Of a stretch of 42,258 nucleotides of DNA, positions 41,400 through 42,258 are shown in pieces. Location: the NCBI GenBank assembly GCA_041627895.1, contig JBFKQC010000031.1, positions 1 to 42,258 of the forward strand. The letters are read 5' to 3'. The stretch comes from JBFKQC01 sp041627895 (lineage in GTDB: Bacteria; Pseudomonadota; Alphaproteobacteria; Rhodobacterales; Rhodobacteraceae). Positions within the stretch are counted from its first letter, which is position 1. Each line of letters starts with the position of its first letter. Below the pieces are notes generated by a model. The model searched no databases, was not told the origin of the DNA, and worked only from the letters and a program-made list of their open reading frames with translations. A program made the position numbers and the translations under genes.

Positions 41400-42085
41400 G
41401 GATCGCCGAGCGGCCGTCGCCGAATTTCGGCCCGCGCCGGCGCGGCGCGGAGCCGGACATGATCGTCCTGCACTACACCGCGATGGATGACGCCGAGGCG
41501 GCGCTGGGCCGGCTGTGCGACCCGGGTGCCGAGGTCTCGGCGCATTACCTGATCGCGCGCACCGGTCAGGTGTTCCGGCTGGTCGACGAAGGGATGCGCG
41601 CCTGGCATGCCGGCGCGGGCGGCTGGGGCGGCGTGACGGATGTCAACTCGCGCTCGGTGGGGATCGAGCTGGACAATACCGGGGCGCAGCCGTTTTCCGA
41701 GCCGCTGATGGCGGCGCTGGAGGCGCTGCTGCCGGGGATCATGGACCGCTGGGGCGTGGCGCCGGCGCGGGTGATCGCGCATTCCGACATGGCGCCAGAG
41801 CGCAAGTCGGACCCGGGGCGCCGGTTCGACTGGCGCCGCCTGGCGCGGCGCGGGCTGAGCGTCTGGCCCGAGCCGGACGCGGCGGCCGGCGCCGCCGATG
41901 CGCGCCGGTTTCACCGGGCGGCGGACGGCTTCGGCTATCCGGCGGCAGGTCTGGCGCCGCGGCTGGCGGCGTTCCGGCAGCGGTTCCGCCCTGCGGCCGC
42001 GGGGCCGCTTGCCGGGGCGGACGTGGCGGCGCTGGAGGATCTCGCGCGGCGCTTTCCCGTTGACCGGGCGGGGACCAATGCCTAA
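41396..42085 (+). CDS. N-acetylmuramoyl-L-alanine amidase, AmpD/AmiD family
   Basis: 229 residues. The amidase_2 fold is indicated by IVLHYTAM (His26), the SAHYLI strand, GIELDN, and HSDMAPERKSDPGRRFDW with His129 and Asp139; His26, His129 and Asp139 match the zinc ligands of AmpD. It cuts the muramyl-alanine bond in (anhydro)muropeptides. No signal peptide is seen from the GTG at 41396, which overlaps the lipoprotein stop; a cytoplasmic muropeptide-recycling role is therefore more likely than a periplasmic one. The C-terminal 40 residues are Ala-rich with a probable helical domain. Confidence 0.88.
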   Translation: MRIAERPSPNFGPRRRGAEPDMIVLHYTAMDDAEAALGRLCDPGAEVSAHYLIARTGQVFRLVDEGMRAWHAGAGGWGGVTDVNSRSVGIELDNTGAQPFSEPLMAALEALLPGIMDRWGVAPARVIAHSDMAPERKSDPGRRFDWRRLARRGLSVWPEPDAAAGAADARRFHRAADGFGYPAAGLAPRLAAFRQRFRPAAAGPLAGADVAALEDLARRFPVDRAGTNA

Positions 42086-42088
42086 CTG
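42060..42088 (+). promoter_or_regulatory. Probable promoter of rnpB
   Basis: TTGACC (42060-42065) and TAACTG (42083-42088) with a 17-bp spacer, placing the start near 42095, just before RNase P RNA sequence. The promoter overlaps the amidase stop codon. Confidence 0.5.
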
Positions 42089-42095
42089 ACACCTT

Positions 42096-42258
42096 GCGCG
42101 GATGGCCGGACGGCCGCGGGCGGCGACGCCCGAGGAAAGTCCGGACTCCACACGGCAACGGTGCCGGGTAACGCCCGGCCGGGGCAACCCGAGGGAAAGC
42201 GCCACAGAGATGAGACCGCCCGCGCCAGCGGGCAAGGGTGAAACGGTGGGGTAAGAGC
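42096..42258 (+). ncRNA. rnpB: RNase P RNA (class A), 5' part, cut by the window edge
   Basis: Highly conserved class A blocks are visible: GAGGAAAGTCCGGACTCCA at about 42131, ACGGTGCCGGGTAACGCCCG at about 42160, then GGGCAACCCGAGGGAAAG and CACAGAGA. It is the catalytic RNA that matures tRNA 5' ends. The 3' half and the closing P1 strand lie beyond the window, so the exact 5' end (set here from the promoter) is approximate. Confidence 0.95.

Overview
The window is a high-GC, densely packed chromosomal segment of an alphaproteobacterium, most likely a member of the Rhodobacteraceae/Paracoccaceae. Evidence: many GTGA/ATGA stop-start overlaps; a TTGAC-N4-ATCAA FnrL-type box; a DUF2927-type lipoprotein; intergenic repeats ending in TTTCCGGCCRGATGAAGG (a kind I recall from this family); and a 5' part of a class A RNase P RNA. 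I see no insertion sequence, prophage or CRISPR array.

Left end (1-7219): a complete putrescine/spermidine-type ABC importer plus gamma-aminobutyraldehyde dehydrogenase operon in the order ydcS-T-U-V-W on the minus strand, preceded by a LysR-type regulator on the same strand. A poorly coding, less GC-rich stretch of about 630 bp follows, ending at a promoter and tRNA-Gly(TCC).

7308-11460 (minus): five consecutive, overlapping or abutting paralogous genes of about 275-279 codons for putative GT-A-fold glycosyltransferases (DDD motif plus a later DD-WLS motif). This is the most unusual locus in the window. An MsbA-type ABC exporter is divergent from the array, followed by an acyl-CoA synthetase.

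15512-25062: two perfect palindromes (one of TetR-operator type) precede an M20 peptidase, a DoxX-like membrane protein and a peptide-type solute-binding protein. The matching permeases and a fused double-ATPase resume at 21011, separated from the binding protein by four 11-bp tandem repeats, a Hint-domain protein and a small c-type cytochrome. A His-rich periplasmic protein of unknown function closes the region.

25282-35748: fructokinase-like kinase and D-aminoacyl-tRNA deacylase (coupled through a TTG start); a small heat-shock protein behind an FnrL-type box; then a minus-strand run terC - 28-residue membrane peptide - xpaC-like - telA - DUF2927 lipoprotein - SPFH/GYF protein - double zinc-ribbon membrane protein - nitroreductase. 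This looks like one cell-envelope/toxic-anion stress operon. rluB-type pseudouridine synthase and a small basic protein lie upstream.

35802-42258: LysR regulator, tadA (with a clear intrinsic terminator), a UPF0173 metallo-hydrolase, a ceramidase-family membrane protein, gatC-gatA, an Excalibur-like lipoprotein, an AmpD-family amidase, and the beginning of rnpB.
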